From the NCBI GenBank assembly GCA_024709485.1, contig JANJWO010000070.1, forward strand, positions 1-61,085: 61,085 bases of DNA. Reading direction: 5' to 3'. Source of the stretch: Hydrogenophilaceae bacterium (GTDB taxonomy: Bacteria; Pseudomonadota; Gammaproteobacteria; Burkholderiales; Thiobacillaceae). The translations under genes were made by a program, and so were the position numbers. Below the pieces are notes generated by a model. The model worked only from the letters and a program-made list of their open reading frames with translations, had not been told where the DNA came from and did no database searches. The number at the start of each line of letters is the position of its first letter. Positions within the stretch are counted from its first letter, which is position 1. This document shows positions 35,148 through 49,600 of this stretch, one piece after another.

Positions 35148-37055
35148 ATGTCCAACACCAGCACCAAAGAAACCCTGGGCTTCCAGGCCGAAGTCAAGCA
35201 GCTGCTGCAGCTGATGATCCATTCCTTGTATTCCAACAAGGACATTTTCCTGCGCGAACTCATTTCCAACGCCTCCGACGCCGCCGACAAGCTGCGCTTC
35301 GAGGCGCTCGCCGACGCCGCGCTGTTCGAGAGCGATCCCGAGCTCAAGATCCGCATCGCCTTCGACCGCGCCGCGCGCACCCTCACCATCTCCGACAACG
35401 GCATCGGCATGAGCCGGCAGGAGGTCATCGACCACATCGGGACGATCGCCAAGTCCGGCACCCGCGAGTTCTTCAGCCAGCTTTCCGGCGACCAGAAGAA
35501 GGACGCCGCGCTCATCGGCCAGTTCGGCGTCGGCTTCTATTCCGCCTTCATCGTCGCCGACCGCGTGACGCTCACCACCCGCCGCGCCGGCCTCACCGCC
35601 GAACACGGCGTGCGCTGGGAATCCGAGGGCGCCGGCGACTACACCCTGGAAACCGTGGACAAGCCCGGCCGCGGCACCGAGATCGTGCTGCATCTCAGGG
35701 AAGGCGAGGACGAGTTCCTGTCGGATTACAAGATCAAGTCGGTCATCCGCACCTATTCCGACCACATCACCCTGCCCATCGTGATGAAGAAGACGGAATG
35801 GAAGGACGGCGTCGAGGTGCCGACCCTTGATGACGAGACCGTCAACAAGGCCTCCGCGCTGTGGGCGCGCGCCAGGAAGGACATCAGCGACGACGAGTAC
35901 CGCGAGTTCTACAAGCACGTCGCCCACGACTTCGAGCCGCCGCTCGCCTGGTCGCACAACCGCGTCGAGGGCAAGCAGGAATACATCTCGCTGCTCTATG
36001 TCCCCTCGCACGCGCCGTTCGACCTCTACGACCGCGAGCGCCGGCACGGCATCAAACTGTACGTGCGCCGCGTCTTCATCATGGACGACGCCGAGCAGCT
36101 GATGCCCGCCTACCTGCGCTTCGTGCGCGGCGTCATCGACTCGTCCGACCTGCCCTTGAACGTCTCGCGCGAGATTCTGCAGTCGAGCAAGGACATCGAC
36201 GCCATCAGGGCCGGCTCGGTGAAGAAGGTGCTGGGCATGCTCGAGGACCTGGCAACGAACCAGCCCGAGCAGTACGCCGCGTTCTGGAAAGAGTTCGGTC
36301 GCGTGCTGAAGGAAGGCCCGGGCGAGGACTTTGCCAACCGCGAGAAGATCGCCGGCCTGCTCCGCTTCGCCTCCACGCATACGGATACGGATGCGCAGAT
36401 CGTCTCGCTCAAGGATTACGTCGGCCGCATGAAGGACGGCCAGAGCGCGATCTACTACATCACCGCCGACACGTTCGCCGCCGCCAGACACAGCCCGCAT
36501 CTGGAAGTCTTCCGCAAGAAAGGCATCGAGGTGCTGCTGTTGTCCGAGCGCGTCGACGAATGGCTGACCGGCAACCTCACCGAATTCGACGGCAAGCCGC
36601 TGAAATCGGTGGCCAAGGGCGGGCTCGACCTCGGTGCGCTGGAGGACGAAGCCGAGAAGAGCGCGCAGAAGCAGGCCGAGGAAGCGCTGCAGCCGCTGGT
36701 CGAGCGCCTCAAGGCCTCGCTCGGCGAGCGTGTCAAGGACGTGCGCGTCACCCACCGCCTCACCGACTCGCCGGCCTGCCTGGTCAGCGGCGAGGGCGAC
36801 ATGAGCGCGAATCTTGCGCGCCTGCTGAAAGCCGCCGGCCAGGCCGCGCCTGCGCTCAAGCCGACGCTGGAAATCAACCCGGACCACGCGCTCGTCACGC
36901 GCCTGGCCAGCGAATCCAACGAGGGCCGTTTCGGGGACTGGGCGAACCTGCTGTTCGAGCAGGCGCTGCTCGCCGAAGGCGGCCAGCTCGACGATCCGGC
37001 GAGTTTCGTGCGGCGCCTGAACGGCTTGCTGGCGATGCTGCCGGAGAAAAAATGA
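35148..37055 (+). CDS. htpG: Molecular chaperone HtpG (Hsp90)
   Basis: A 635-aa cytoplasmic Hsp90. The N-terminal GHKL ATPase has [32 protein letters not shown] and [11 protein letters not shown]; middle and C-terminal dimerisation domains follow, without the eukaryotic MEEVD tail. The length is typical. A sigma-32-like promoter precedes it. It is convergent with fbpC, with 30 bp between and no T-run terminator. Confidence 0.97.
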   Translation: MSNTSTKETLGFQAEVKQLLQLMIHSLYSNKDIFLRELISNASDAADKLRFEALADAALFESDPELKIRIAFDRAARTLTISDNGIGMSRQEVIDHIGTIAKSGTREFFSQLSGDQKKDAALIGQFGVGFYSAFIVADRVTLTTRRAGLTAEHGVRWESEGAGDYTLETVDKPGRGTEIVLHLREGEDEFLSDYKIKSVIRTYSDHITLPIVMKKTEWKDGVEVPTLDDETVNKASALWARARKDISDDEYREFYKHVAHDFEPPLAWSHNRVEGKQEYISLLYVPSHAPFDLYDRERRHGIKLYVRRVFIMDDAEQLMPAYLRFVRGVIDSSDLPLNVSREILQSSKDIDAIRAGSVKKVLGMLEDLATNQPEQYAAFWKEFGRVLKEGPGEDFANREKIAGLLRFASTHTDTDAQIVSLKDYVGRMKDGQSAIYYITADTFAAARHSPHLEVFRKKGIEVLLLSERVDEWLTGNLTEFDGKPLKSVAKGGLDLGALEDEAEKSAQKQAEEALQPLVERLKASLGERVKDVRVTHRLTDSPACLVSGEGDMSANLARLLKAAGQAAPALKPTLEINPDHALVTRLASESNEGRFGDWANLLFEQALLAEGGQLDDPASFVRRLNGLLAMLPEKK

Positions 37056-37085
37056 CGAGGCCGGCCGGGGTCCGCCCGGCCCGCC

Positions 37086-38154
<1,069 letters not shown>

Positions 38155-38162
<8 letters not shown>

Positions 38163-39825
38163 GCGTGTTGTCTCCGCGGCCGGCGAGGAAAATGATCGGC
38201 ACGAGGCCGGCCAGTATGATGGCGACCGAGGGCAGGGCGGCGCGTTCCCATTCGCCTTCTGCGGTCATTTCGAACACCCGCACCGCCAGCGTGTCCCAGC
38301 CGAAGGGCCGGGTCATCAGGGTGATGGGCATCTCCTTCATGATGTCGACGAAGGCCAGCGCCGCGGCGGTGAACAGGCTGGCTTTCAGCATGGGCAGGTG
38401 CACGCGCGACAAGAGCGACAGCGTGCCGGTGCCCATGACGCGCGCCGCCTCGTCGATGTTGCGGGTGACGCGCTGCAGCCCGGAGTCCACCGGCCCGAAG
38501 CCGACCGCCAGGAAGCGCACCGCGTAGGCCAGCAGCATCACCAGCAGCGTGCCTTTCAGCACCTCGGTGCCCTGCCAGCCCTGGGTCTTCAGCAGGTCGA
38601 TGATGACATTGTCGAGCCAGGCCACGGGAATAAAGATGCCCACCGCCAGCACGGTGCCGGGGAAGGCGTAGCCGATGGTCGCGATCCGCTGCACCAGCTG
38701 CATGAGCGGCCCCGGCCGCTGCCGCCCGGCGTAGGCCAGCAGCAGGGCGAGGGCGCAGACGATGGCGGCGCCGAGCGCGGACAGCCCCAGCGAGTTGCGC
38801 AGGAACTCCCAGTAGCGGCTGTCGAGGTCGGTGGCGGCCGCGCCCTTGGCCCACAGCAGCAGCTGGATGAGCGGGACCAGGAAGGCGATGCCGAACACCA
38901 GGCTCGCGTAGAGCGTGGCGCCGAGCGCCTGGCCGCGCGCGAGGCGGATGCGGCGGTGGCTGGCGGCGCGGCCGACGCCGCTGTATTTCATGTGGCTGCG
39001 CGTGCGCTGCTCGGCGAGCGCCAGCACCAGCACCAGCAGGATGAGGATGGAGGAGAGCTGCGAGGCCGCCGACAGCGAGAACAGCGAGAACCACGCCTTG
39101 TAGATGGCGGTGGTGAAGGTGTCGTAGTTGAAGATGGCGACGGTGCCGAAGTCGGCCAGCGTTTCCATCAGCGCCAGCATCAGGCCGGCGGCGATCCACG
39201 GCCGCGCCATCGGCAGCGCCACGCGGCGGAAGCCCTGCCAGCGGTTGAGCCCCAGCGACTGCGCCGCTTCCAGCGCCGCGCGCCCCTGGCTGAGGAAGGC
39301 GTTGCGCGCGATGAGATAGACGTAAGGATAGAGCGCCAGCGCCATGACCAGGATGACGCCGCCGCGCGAGCGGATCTGCGGCAATTTCATCGGCCCGAAG
39401 GCTTCGCGCAGCCAGGTCTGCAAGGGACCGGTGTAGTCGAGCAGGCCGATCATGACGAAGGCCAGCACGTAGGCCGGCATCGCCAATGGAAGCAGCAGCG
39501 CCCAGGAGAAAAACTTCCGGCCCGGGAATTCGCACATGGCGGTGAGCCAGGCCAGCGACACGCCGAGAATCGTCACACCGAGCCCCACGCCCAGCAGCAG
39601 CCAGAAGGTGTTGGAAAGCAGTTCCGGCAGCACGAACTCGGCGAGGTGGCCGAGGATGTCGGCCTCGGGCGTGAGCCAGGCGGAGAAAATCACCGCCACC
39701 GGAATGACGGTGAGCAGCGCGATCGCGAGCGCGAGGCCGCCCCAGCCGCCGATGCGCGCAAAAGCAAAAACGCCCGCTGGCGGGGCGGGCGTCCTGGCGG
39801 ACAAGACGGAAGGTTTGGCAGGCAT
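38155..39825 (-). CDS. fbpB: Ferric iron ABC transporter permease
   Basis: A 556-aa inner-membrane protein formed of two fused BPD_transp_1 units of six helices each, as usual for FbpB. Each half has an EAA-like loop (EAAQSLGLNRWQGFRRVALP and IDEAARVMGTGTLSLLSRVHLP). It takes Fe3+ from FbpA. The start is the ATG at 39825, the only standard start before the first helix. A TATAAT box lies 7 nt before it and an intrinsic terminator lies within codons 12-22. Confidence 0.92.
39760..39792 (-). terminator. Intrinsic terminator inside the start of fbpB
   Basis: On the minus strand CGCCCGC (39791-39785) pairs with GCGGGCG (39777-39771) around 7 nt, followed by TTTTT, GC and TTTT. It would stop transcripts coming from fbpA unless ribosomes translate the beginning of fbpB, reducing permease relative to binding protein. 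Confidence 0.65.
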
Positions 39826-39832
39826 GGCCCGG

Positions 39833-39838
39833 ATTATA
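39833..39838 (-). promoter_or_regulatory. Possible -10 box of fbpB
   Basis: TATAAT on the minus strand (39838-39833), 7 nt before the fbpB ATG, between the fbpA stop and fbpB. It predicts initiation at or beside the start codon. No clear -35 element or Shine-Dalgarno is present. Confidence 0.4.
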
Positions 39839-39856
39839 ACTTCCCCCGCGGCGCGC

Positions 39857-40870
39857 TCACTTGTAGCCGGCGCGGTCCATCAGCCTCACCGCCTTGGCCT
39901 GCAGGGTGCCGGCTTCCTTGACGTTGATGAGGTTCTGCTTGAAGCCGCCCCAGGCGGCGACGGCGGCATCCGGCTTCACCTTGGGGTTGACCGGATATTC
40001 GAGGTTGCCGTCGGCATAGAGGTTCTGCGCCTTTTCCGAGGACAGCCATTCCAGCAGCCTGACGGCGCCGGCCGGGTTCTTGGCATGTTTGGTCACGCCC
40101 GCGCCGGAAATGTTGACGTGCACGCCGGCGTTCTTGGACTTGAGGTTCTGGTTGGGCCAGAAGATGCCGAGCGGCAGCTTGGGATTCTTTTCCATCAGGC
40201 GGCCGTAGTAATAGGTGTTGACCAGGGTCACGTCGCACTGGCCGGCGGCCACGGCCTCCATGGCCTTGGTGTCGTCGGGGAAGGGCGGGGCGGCGAGGTT
40301 GGCGACCCAGCCCTGCACGATGTCCTCGGTTTTGGCTTCGCCGTGCTCGTAAATCATCATCGCCACCAGCGACTGGTTGTAGACCTTCTTCGAGGTGCGC
40401 AGGCACAGGCGGTTCTTCCACTTGGGATTGGCGAGGTCTTCGTAGGTGGAGAGCTCGGCGGGCTTGACCTTGTCCTTGTTGTAAACGAGGGTGCGGGCGC
40501 GGATCGACAGGCCGAACCACTCGTTGTCGGGATCGCGCAGGTGCGCCGGCACGTTGGCGGTGAGCGCGGCCGACTTCACCGGGCGCAGCAGGCCTTCCTC
40601 GGATGCCTGCCACAGGTTGCCGGCGTCCACCGTCATCAGCACGTCGGCCGGGGTGTTGGCGCCCTCGGCCTTGAGGCGCGCGAGCAGCGGGCCTTCCTTG
40701 TCGGTGACGAACTTCACCGCCACCCCGGTCTCCTTGCCGTAGGCGTCGAACAGCGGCTTGATCAGCTGCTCGTTGCGGGCGGAATAGACCACGACTTCCT
40801 CGGCCGAGACCGCGGTCAGGGCCAGCACGGCGACGAGGCCGCCGGCCAGTTTGGTCATCATGTTGCGCAT
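39857..40870 (-). CDS. fbpA: Periplasmic ferric iron-binding protein
   Basis: A 337-aa solute-binding protein. The signal peptide is [20 protein letters not shown] plus VSA; the mature chain begins [13 protein letters not shown], typical of FbpA/FutA. The tyrosine cluster TYYYGRL contains the Fe3+-binding tyrosines. The start is the ATG at 40870 with AAGGAG 6 nt upstream; the open frame extends 75 nt further but without a ribosome site. It is the first gene of fbpABC, under a Fur box. Confidence 0.93.
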   Translation of the reverse strand: MRNMMTKLAGGLVAVLALTAVSAEEVVVYSARNEQLIKPLFDAYGKETGVAVKFVTDKEGPLLARLKAEGANTPADVLMTVDAGNLWQASEEGLLRPVKSAALTANVPAHLRDPDNEWFGLSIRARTLVYNKDKVKPAELSTYEDLANPKWKNRLCLRTSKKVYNQSLVAMMIYEHGEAKTEDIVQGWVANLAAPPFPDDTKAMEAVAAGQCDVTLVNTYYYGRLMEKNPKLPLGIFWPNQNLKSKNAGVHVNISGAGVTKHAKNPAGAVRLLEWLSSEKAQNLYADGNLEYPVNPKVKPDAAVAAWGGFKQNLINVKEAGTLQAKAVRLMDRAGYK

Positions 40871-40924
40871 GGTTGGCTCCTTGAAAATGGGGTGCGGCCG
40901 GGGGCGGCCTTGATTGGATGCCAT

Positions 40925-40953
40925 TCTATACGCTAATGAGAACAATTATCAAT
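40925..40953 (-). promoter_or_regulatory. fbpA promoter with overlapping Fur box
   Basis: On the minus strand -35 TTGATA (40952-40947) and -10 TATAGA (40930-40925) are 16 bp apart. Overlapping them on the plus strand, AATGAGAACAATTATCAAT (40935-40953) closely matches the Fur consensus (AATGATAATnATTATCATT-like). Iron-loaded Fur would block fbpABC transcription. Confidence 0.78.
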
Positions 40954-40965
40954 AATTTTATTTGA

Positions 40966-41096
40966 CCGCGGAGTTCGCGGAGGAAAGGTAGAGATTCAAC
41001 GGGCTATTCAGGAAAAACTTTTACACAGAGGAAGCAGAGTAAACAGAGGAAATCTATCTTTTGCGAATTCCGGTAGTGTCTCAGTTCCCTCTGTGT
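40966..41096. repeat. Intergenic repeat patch between fbpA and nadC
   Basis: This ~130-bp stretch has CCGCGGAGTTCGCGG (40966-40980), also seen at 19408, then CACAGAGG-type units. ACACAGAGG (41023-41031) is the inverted partner of CCTCTGTGT (41088-41096). No gene is seen. Similar CACAGAG units lie on the other side of nadC. Confidence 0.55.
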
Positions 41097-41130
41097 CATG
41101 CCTTAAAAACGCCGCGTTTGAACGGCGAAT

Positions 41131-42009
41131 TCAGAGGGTCATGATCCGCATGGACAGGTCGATTGCCCGCACGTGCTTGGTCAGACTGCCGATGGAAATG
41201 CGCTGCACCCCGGTTTCCGCCACGGCGCGGATGGTGTCCAGGGTGATGTTGCCGGAGGCTTCCAGCACCGCGCGGCCATCGGCCAGCGCAACCGCTTGGC
41301 GCAGTTTTTCCAGGTCGAAGTTGTCGAGCAGGACGAGCGTGGCGCCGGCGGCCAGGGCCTGGCTCAGTTCGTCCAGGCTTTCCACCTCGATCTGCACCGG
41401 CGCCTTGGCGTCGAGCGCGAACGCCGCCTGCAGCACCTGGGCGATGCCGCCGGCGGCGAGGATGTGGTTTTCCTTGATGAGGATGCCGTCGTAGAGGCCG
41501 CTGCGCTGGTTGGCGCCGCCGCCGGCGCGCACCGCGTATTTCTGTGCGAGGCGCAATCCGGGCAGGGTCTTCCTCGTGTCCATGACCACCGCGCCGGTAT
41601 CCCGCACCGCCTCGGCATAGCGCCGGGTGACGCTGGCGGTGCCGGACAGGGTCTGCAGGAAATTGAGCGCCGGGCGCTCGGCCGAGAGCAGGGCGCGGGC
41701 ATTGCCTTCCACTTCGCACAGCAGCCGGCCGGCCTGGATGGCTTCGCCTTCGCGCGCGTGCCAGCGGATGGCCGCGTCCGCGTCGAGCGCATGAAAGCAG
41801 GCCTCGAACCAGGCCGCGCCGCACAGCACGGCATCCTCGCGGCTGATGACGCGGGCATGCGCGCGGCGTCCGGCGGGCAGCAGGCTGGCGGTGAGGTCGC
41901 CCGCGCCGATGTCCTCTTCCAGCGCGGCCGCCGTGTTCAGCAGCACGGCCTCCTGCAGCTTGCGGGTTTCTTCGGGCGAAAGGCCGGAAATGAAGGGATG
42001 CGTATTCAT
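41131..42009 (-). CDS. nadC: Nicotinate-nucleotide pyrophosphorylase (carboxylating)
   Basis: A 292-aa cytoplasmic enzyme that makes nicotinate mononucleotide from quinolinate and PRPP in de novo NAD synthesis. Family motifs visible are EDIGAGDLTASLL, LNFLQTLSGTAS, DTRKTLPGLR and KYAVRAGGGANQRSGLYDGILIKENH. The start is the ATG at 42009; GATAAT (42021-42016) lies just 6 nt upstream and there is no clear Shine-Dalgarno. nadA and nadB are not in the window. Confidence 0.95.
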   Translation of the reverse strand: MNTHPFISGLSPEETRKLQEAVLLNTAAALEEDIGAGDLTASLLPAGRRAHARVISREDAVLCGAAWFEACFHALDADAAIRWHAREGEAIQAGRLLCEVEGNARALLSAERPALNFLQTLSGTASVTRRYAEAVRDTGAVVMDTRKTLPGLRLAQKYAVRAGGGANQRSGLYDGILIKENHILAAGGIAQVLQAAFALDAKAPVQIEVESLDELSQALAAGATLVLLDNFDLEKLRQAVALADGRAVLEASGNITLDTIRAVAETGVQRISIGSLTKHVRAIDLSMRIMTL

Positions 42010-42040
42010 GCCGCCATTATCCTGAAAAGCGCAAATCAAG

Positions 42041-42129
42041 CCACAGCGAACACAGAGACAAACCCCCTAGTTCCTAGCCGGGCAGCTGGCTTATTGTTCT
42101 TTTCTCTGTGCTTTCTGTGAGCTCTGTGG
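42041..42129. repeat. CACAGAG-type inverted repeats upstream of nadC
   Basis: CACAGAGA (42051-42058) is inverted as TCTCTGTG (42103-42110); CCACAG (42041-42046) is inverted as CTGTGG (42124-42129). It matches in style the patch at 41023-41096, so nadC is bracketed by related repeats. Confidence 0.5.
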
Positions 42130-42164
42130 CGGGCATTTTGGTTTTCTGTCTTTGCAAAAAACAA

Positions 42165-42193
42165 CTTGAAAAAACCGCCGACTTCCCCACATT
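42165..42193 (+). promoter_or_regulatory. Sigma-32 heat-shock promoter of clpB
   Basis: CTTGAA (42165-42170) and CCCCACATT (42185-42193) are 14 nt apart, matching the heat-shock consensus well. The clpB ATG is at 42230. Confidence 0.78.
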
Positions 42194-42229
42194 GCCAATA
42201 GTGCCAATTTAGATTGAAGGCGGGACCCC

Positions 42230-44818
<2,589 letters not shown>

Positions 44819-44834
44819 ACGGCGCGCAACCAGG

Positions 44835-44863
44835 AAAAGGCGGGGATATTCCCCGCCTTTTTT
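44835..44863 (+). terminator. Intrinsic terminator after clpB
   Basis: AAAAGGCGGGG and CCCCGCCTTTT form a stem around ATATT, followed by further T. It is 16 nt after the clpB stop. Confidence 0.88.
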
Positions 44864-44908
44864 CTGTCGGATGCGGCGCACCCCCTAAAATAAAACCATT
44901 CCGCCCGC

Positions 44909-46660
44909 TTGCGAGTTGTCTTGCCTGCCTGTCGCCTGCTGTCCGCCCTGTTCCTGTCTGCCGCGCTGTGCGCGGGGCCCGCGCACGCGCTGACGGTTGA
45001 AGTCAACGCCCCCGGCGAACTGAAGGCGCTGCTCGAACGGCATCTGGAAGCGGCGCGCGCGGCGCGCCTGGGCGAGGCGCTGGACGAGGCCGAGATCGCG
45101 CGCCTGCATGGCCGGAGCGAAGCGAGCGCGCGCGAATTGCTGGCGACCGAAGGCTATTTCACCCCGCGCATCGAGGGCGCGATGACGCGCGCGGGGGACG
45201 ACTGGACGCTGCGCTACACGGTCACGCCGGGTCCGCGCACGCGCGTGCGCGGGCTCAGGATCGATTTCCTCGGCGCGCTGGCCGACGAACCCGAATCGAG
45301 GACGCGCGCCTGGGTCGAGCGTTCGTTCAGCCTGCGCCCCGGCATGCCCTTCCGTCAGGCCGACTGGGATGCCGCCAAGACCGCGCTGCTGCGGCCGCTG
45401 CTGGCGCAGCGCTATCCGGCGGCGCGCATCGCCGCGAGCGAGGCGCGCATCGATCCGCAAGCGCGCGCGGCCGACCTCGGCGTGACGGTCGACAGCGGCC
45501 CGGCGTTCTTCTACGGCATGCCCGTGATCAGCGGGGCGCAGCGCTATCCGGAATCCATCATCCGCCATCTGAGCCCGCTCAAGCTGGGCCAGCCCTACCG
45601 TCAGCAGGACCTGCTGGATTACCAGGTCGCGCTGGAGGCGAGCGGCTATTACACGCATGCGAGCGTGCGCATCGATCCGGACCCCGCGCAGGCGGCCGCG
45701 GCGCCGGTGCGCATCGAAGTGGTGGAGCGCCCGGAGAAGCGCTTCAGCATCGGCGCCGGCTACAGCACCGACACCGGGGCGCGGGTGCAGGGCGAATGGC
45801 TGGCGCGCGACCTGGCTGACCGCGGGCTGCGCCTGAAGCTGGATGCGCGCCTGGAAACGGCGCGGCAGTCGGGCGCGGCCGAGCTCGCCTGGCCGCGCGA
45901 TGCCGGCGGCTACGAGAACAGCCTCGGCGCCCAGCTCAAGCACGAGGACATCGAGGGCCAGGAAACCCGCGCCTGGCTGCTGGCGGGCAAGCGCAGCCAG
46001 ACGCGCGGCAACATCGAGACCACCATGGCCCTGCAATACCAGACCGAGGAACAGAGAATCGGCGAGGTGGTGAGCGCGCGCAACCAGGCGCTCACCGCGC
46101 ACTACAGCTGGACCCGGCGCGAAGTGCCGGCGCGCGCCTTCTACCCGCGCAGCGGCCATGTGCTGACGCTGCAGGCCGGCGCCGCCGCTGAACCGCTCTT
46201 GTCCGACACCAGCTTCGTCCGCCTGTACGGCAGGCATACCCAGTATTTCCGCGCCGGGACGAACGGGCGCCTGATCCTGCGCGGCGAGTTGGGCAGCGTG
46301 CTGGCGGACACGCGCGCCGGCATTCCCACGGACTTCCTGTTCCGTGCCGGCGGCGACAATTCGGTGCGCGGCTATGCCTACCAGAGCCTCGGGCGCACGC
46401 TCGAAGGCGGCACGGCTTCGGTGCGCTATCTCGCCACCGGCAGCGTGGAGTACGACCATTTCTTCGCAGGCAACTGGGGCATGGCCGTGTTCGTCGATGC
46501 CGGCGATGCCGCCGACAGTCCGGGCGGCCTGTCGCCGGTATTCGGCTACGGCGCGGGCGCGCGCTACCGCTCGCCGGTGGGGCCGATCAATCTCGACCTC
46601 GCCTATGGCGAGGACGTCGGCGAGTTCCGCCTGCATTTCTCGCTCGGGGTGTCGTTTTGA
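44909..46660 (+). CDS. tamA: Outer-membrane translocation and assembly protein TamA
   Basis: A 583-aa Omp85-family protein: signal peptide (cleavage after AHA, about residue 27), POTRA domains (about 30-260) and a 16-strand beta-barrel (about 275-583). Typical Omp85 motifs include FRAGGDNSVRGY and FVDAGDA, and the chain ends in phenylalanine (LGVSF). With TamB it helps insert outer-membrane proteins or move phospholipids. The start is a TTG at 44909 (or TTG at 44921), with no Shine-Dalgarno; TAAAAT (44886-44891) lies 17 nt upstream. It overlaps tamB. Confidence 0.88.
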   Translation: MRVVLPACRLLSALFLSAALCAGPAHALTVEVNAPGELKALLERHLEAARAARLGEALDEAEIARLHGRSEASARELLATEGYFTPRIEGAMTRAGDDWTLRYTVTPGPRTRVRGLRIDFLGALADEPESRTRAWVERSFSLRPGMPFRQADWDAAKTALLRPLLAQRYPAARIAASEARIDPQARAADLGVTVDSGPAFFYGMPVISGAQRYPESIIRHLSPLKLGQPYRQQDLLDYQVALEASGYYTHASVRIDPDPAQAAAAPVRIEVVERPEKRFSIGAGYSTDTGARVQGEWLARDLADRGLRLKLDARLETARQSGAAELAWPRDAGGYENSLGAQLKHEDIEGQETRAWLLAGKRSQTRGNIETTMALQYQTEEQRIGEVVSARNQALTAHYSWTRREVPARAFYPRSGHVLTLQAGAAAEPLLSDTSFVRLYGRHTQYFRAGTNGRLILRGELGSVLADTRAGIPTDFLFRAGGDNSVRGYAYQSLGRTLEGGTASVRYLATGSVEYDHFFAGNWGMAVFVDAGDAADSPGGLSPVFGYGAGARYRSPVGPINLDLAYGEDVGEFRLHFSLGVSF

Positions 46661-49600
46661 GGCGCATCGCGAAGCGGCTCATCTACCTGCTGGCGGCGCT
46701 GCTTCTGCCAGTCGTCGCCGCGGCCTGGCTGGCCTTCACTTCCGCGGGCTTCCGCCTGCTGGCCGGCGCGGTCGATGCCGCCGGCGGCGCGCGCCTGAGC
46801 ATCGAAGGCATCGACGGCCACCTCGGGGCGCCGCTTGCGCTTGGCAGGCTGGTCTACAGCGACGGCTACAAGCGCTTCGAGCTGGAAAGCCTGCGCTTCG
46901 AGTGGCGGCCGCGCGCGCTCTGGCAAGGGCGCATCGAGGTCGATCGGCTGGCCGCGCAAACGCTGCGAATCACCGTGCTGAAGTCCGATCCCGCCCCGCC
47001 CCGTCGCCCCGCCAGCCTGCGCCTGCCGTTCGAGCTGCAGGTGCGCGCGCTCGAGCTGGCGCGCCTCGACATTGTCGAGGCCGGCAACGCGCTCGTCTTG
47101 CGCAACCTGCGCGCGCGCCTCGACGATGATGGCGCGCGCTACGCCTTGAACGGCGCCTCGGCCAGCACGCCGTGGGCCGCTGTGAGCGGGCGGCTGGCAA
47201 TCGGCAAGGATGCGCCCTTCAGCCTGCGCGGGCGGCTCGATGCCGCGCGGCAGCAACCCGTGCCGGCGGCGGCGCGGATGGAACTGGCGGGGGAACTGGG
47301 CGCAATCCGCTTCAGCCTCGCGGCCAGCGCCGCGGCCATGCGCCTGCTCGCCAGCGGGACGGTCGCACCCTTCGCGCCGATCCGCCTGCCGCGGCTGGTG
47401 GTGGCGGGTGAGGGCATCGACCCGCGTCTGTTCGCGCCGGCGGCGCCCGGCGCCGACTTGGCCTTCGCCGGGGTGTTCGAAGGCCAGGCGGGCGAACGCC
47501 TGCTTGGCAACTTCAGCCTCGTCAACCGCCTGCCGGGGCGCATCGACCAGCAGCGCCTGCCGCTGGTGAACCTCGCCGGCGCCGTGCTGGGCGATTTGCG
47601 AGAGGCGGATTTCAGCGAGCTCGCCATCGATCTGGGCAAGGCCGGACGCTTCGCCGGCGAAGGACAGTGGCGTGATGGAAACCTGGACCTCAGGCTTGCC
47701 AGCCCGCGTCTCGATCTTGCCGGCCTGCATGGCGAGCTCCATGCCACGCGCCTGCGCACCGAGCTGCGGCTGAGCGGCAACGCCGCAGGGCAAAGGCTCG
47801 AAGGCGAGGTGCAGGAAAGCTGGGGCGAAGGCCATTTCGCGCTTGCCCATGGCGCGGGCAAGCTGCGCCTCGAGGCGGCGCGCTTTACCGGCCAGGCCGG
47901 GCGCCTCGAAGCGCACGGCGCGCTGCAGCTCGACGCCAGCCGGGAATTTTCCGCCGGCTTCGAGGCGACCCGGATCAATCCCGCGCGCTTTGGCAAGTTT
48001 CCGGTGGCGCGGCTCAACGCCAGGGGCGAGGCAAGCGGCGCGCTGGCGCCGCAACTGCGCGTCAACCTCGATTTCAGCCTGCCGCCTGGCGAACTCGAGG
48101 GCCGGCCGGTCAGCGGCCGCGGCAAGTTGCGCATCGAAAACCGCCATGTCGCGGAGGCGGACGTGGCGCTCGATCTCGCCGGCAATACCGCAAAGCTCAA
48201 GGGCGCCTACGGCCGCGCCGGCGACCGCCTGAGCTGGCACATCGACGCGCCGGCGCTGGCCCGCCTCAGGCTGGGCCTGGGCGGGCGGCTCGCCAGCCAG
48301 GGCAGCCTCGGCGGCGAACCGCGCCAGCCGCAGCTCCAGGGCACGCTGACGGCGCGCGACCTGCGCCTGCCGGGCGGGCTCGCCGCCGGCAGGCTCGACC
48401 TCGAACTCGACATGCAGGCCGCCGCCGACGGCGCCTTCAATGGCCGCCTGGACGGCCGCGAGCTCGCGCTGGCGGGACGGCATCTGGACGCGGTGCGCGC
48501 CACGGCGCAGGGGCGCCGCAATGCCCACCGCCTCGCGCTGGAGGCCAGTTCGCGCGAGTGGCGCTTCGATGCGGTGCTGTCCGGCGGGCTCGACCAGGCG
48601 CTGGTCTGGCGCGGGCGCGCCGAACAGGCCAGGCTGCAGGGCGCATGGCCGCTGCAGCTGCTCGCCCCGGCGCGGCTCGAACTGTCGCGCGCGCGGCAGC
48701 AGGCGAGCGATCTCGCACTGTCCCTTGCCGGCGGGGAGGTGAGGATCGCGCAGGTCAGTCGCGATGCCGGCGGGCTCGCCAGCCGGGGCAGCCTGAGCCG
48801 CTTGCCGCTGGTGCCCGCGCTGGCGCTGCTGCGGGCGCCGCCGCCCTTCAGCACCGATCTCAGGGTCGATGGCGAGTGGGAGCTGCGCCTTGGCGACACG
48901 CTCGACGGCCAGTTGCGGCTGCGCCGGCAGTCGGGCGATGTGCGCCTGGCCGATCCTGCGCTCGCGCTCGGCCTTGGCGCACTCACGCTCGAGCTCGATG
49001 CGGCGGCCAGTCGCGTCACTGCGCGCCTCGCGGCGACCAGCCGCGAGGCCGGCCGCCTGCAGGCAGACGGGCAGGTCGTGCTGATGCGCGAGGGCGCGGG
49101 CTTCACGTTGCCGCGCAGCGCGCCGCTCGCCTGGGCGGCGCAGCTGGATGCGCCCGACCTGCGCCTGATCCGGCCGCTGCTGCCGGTGGGCGTGCGCATG
49201 GATGCGCGCGTCGATGCGCAACTCGAAGGCCGCGGCAGCCTCGCCGCGCCGCGCATCGAGGGCCGCGTCGCGGCGCAGGCGATCCGCTTCGCCATGGCCG
49301 AGGAAGGCATTGCGATTGCCGACGGCAGCCTGAAGCTGGTTCTCGACGGCGACCGCGTGCGCGTGGAAGAGGGCGTGCTGCGCGGGCAGCACGGCCGCAT
49401 TAGCCTCAGCGGCGAAGCCGAACTCAGGGACCCGCAGGCCGGTTTGACGCTGAATTTTGAAAAGTTCTCCGTCAGCAACCGCAGCGACCGGCGCGTGTCG
49501 GTGTCGGGGGCGACCCGGCTCGCCGTCAGCCAGAAACGGCTGCGCCTCGAGGGCGAACTCACCGCCGAACGCGCCCGCATCGAAATGCCGGAAGCGGGCC

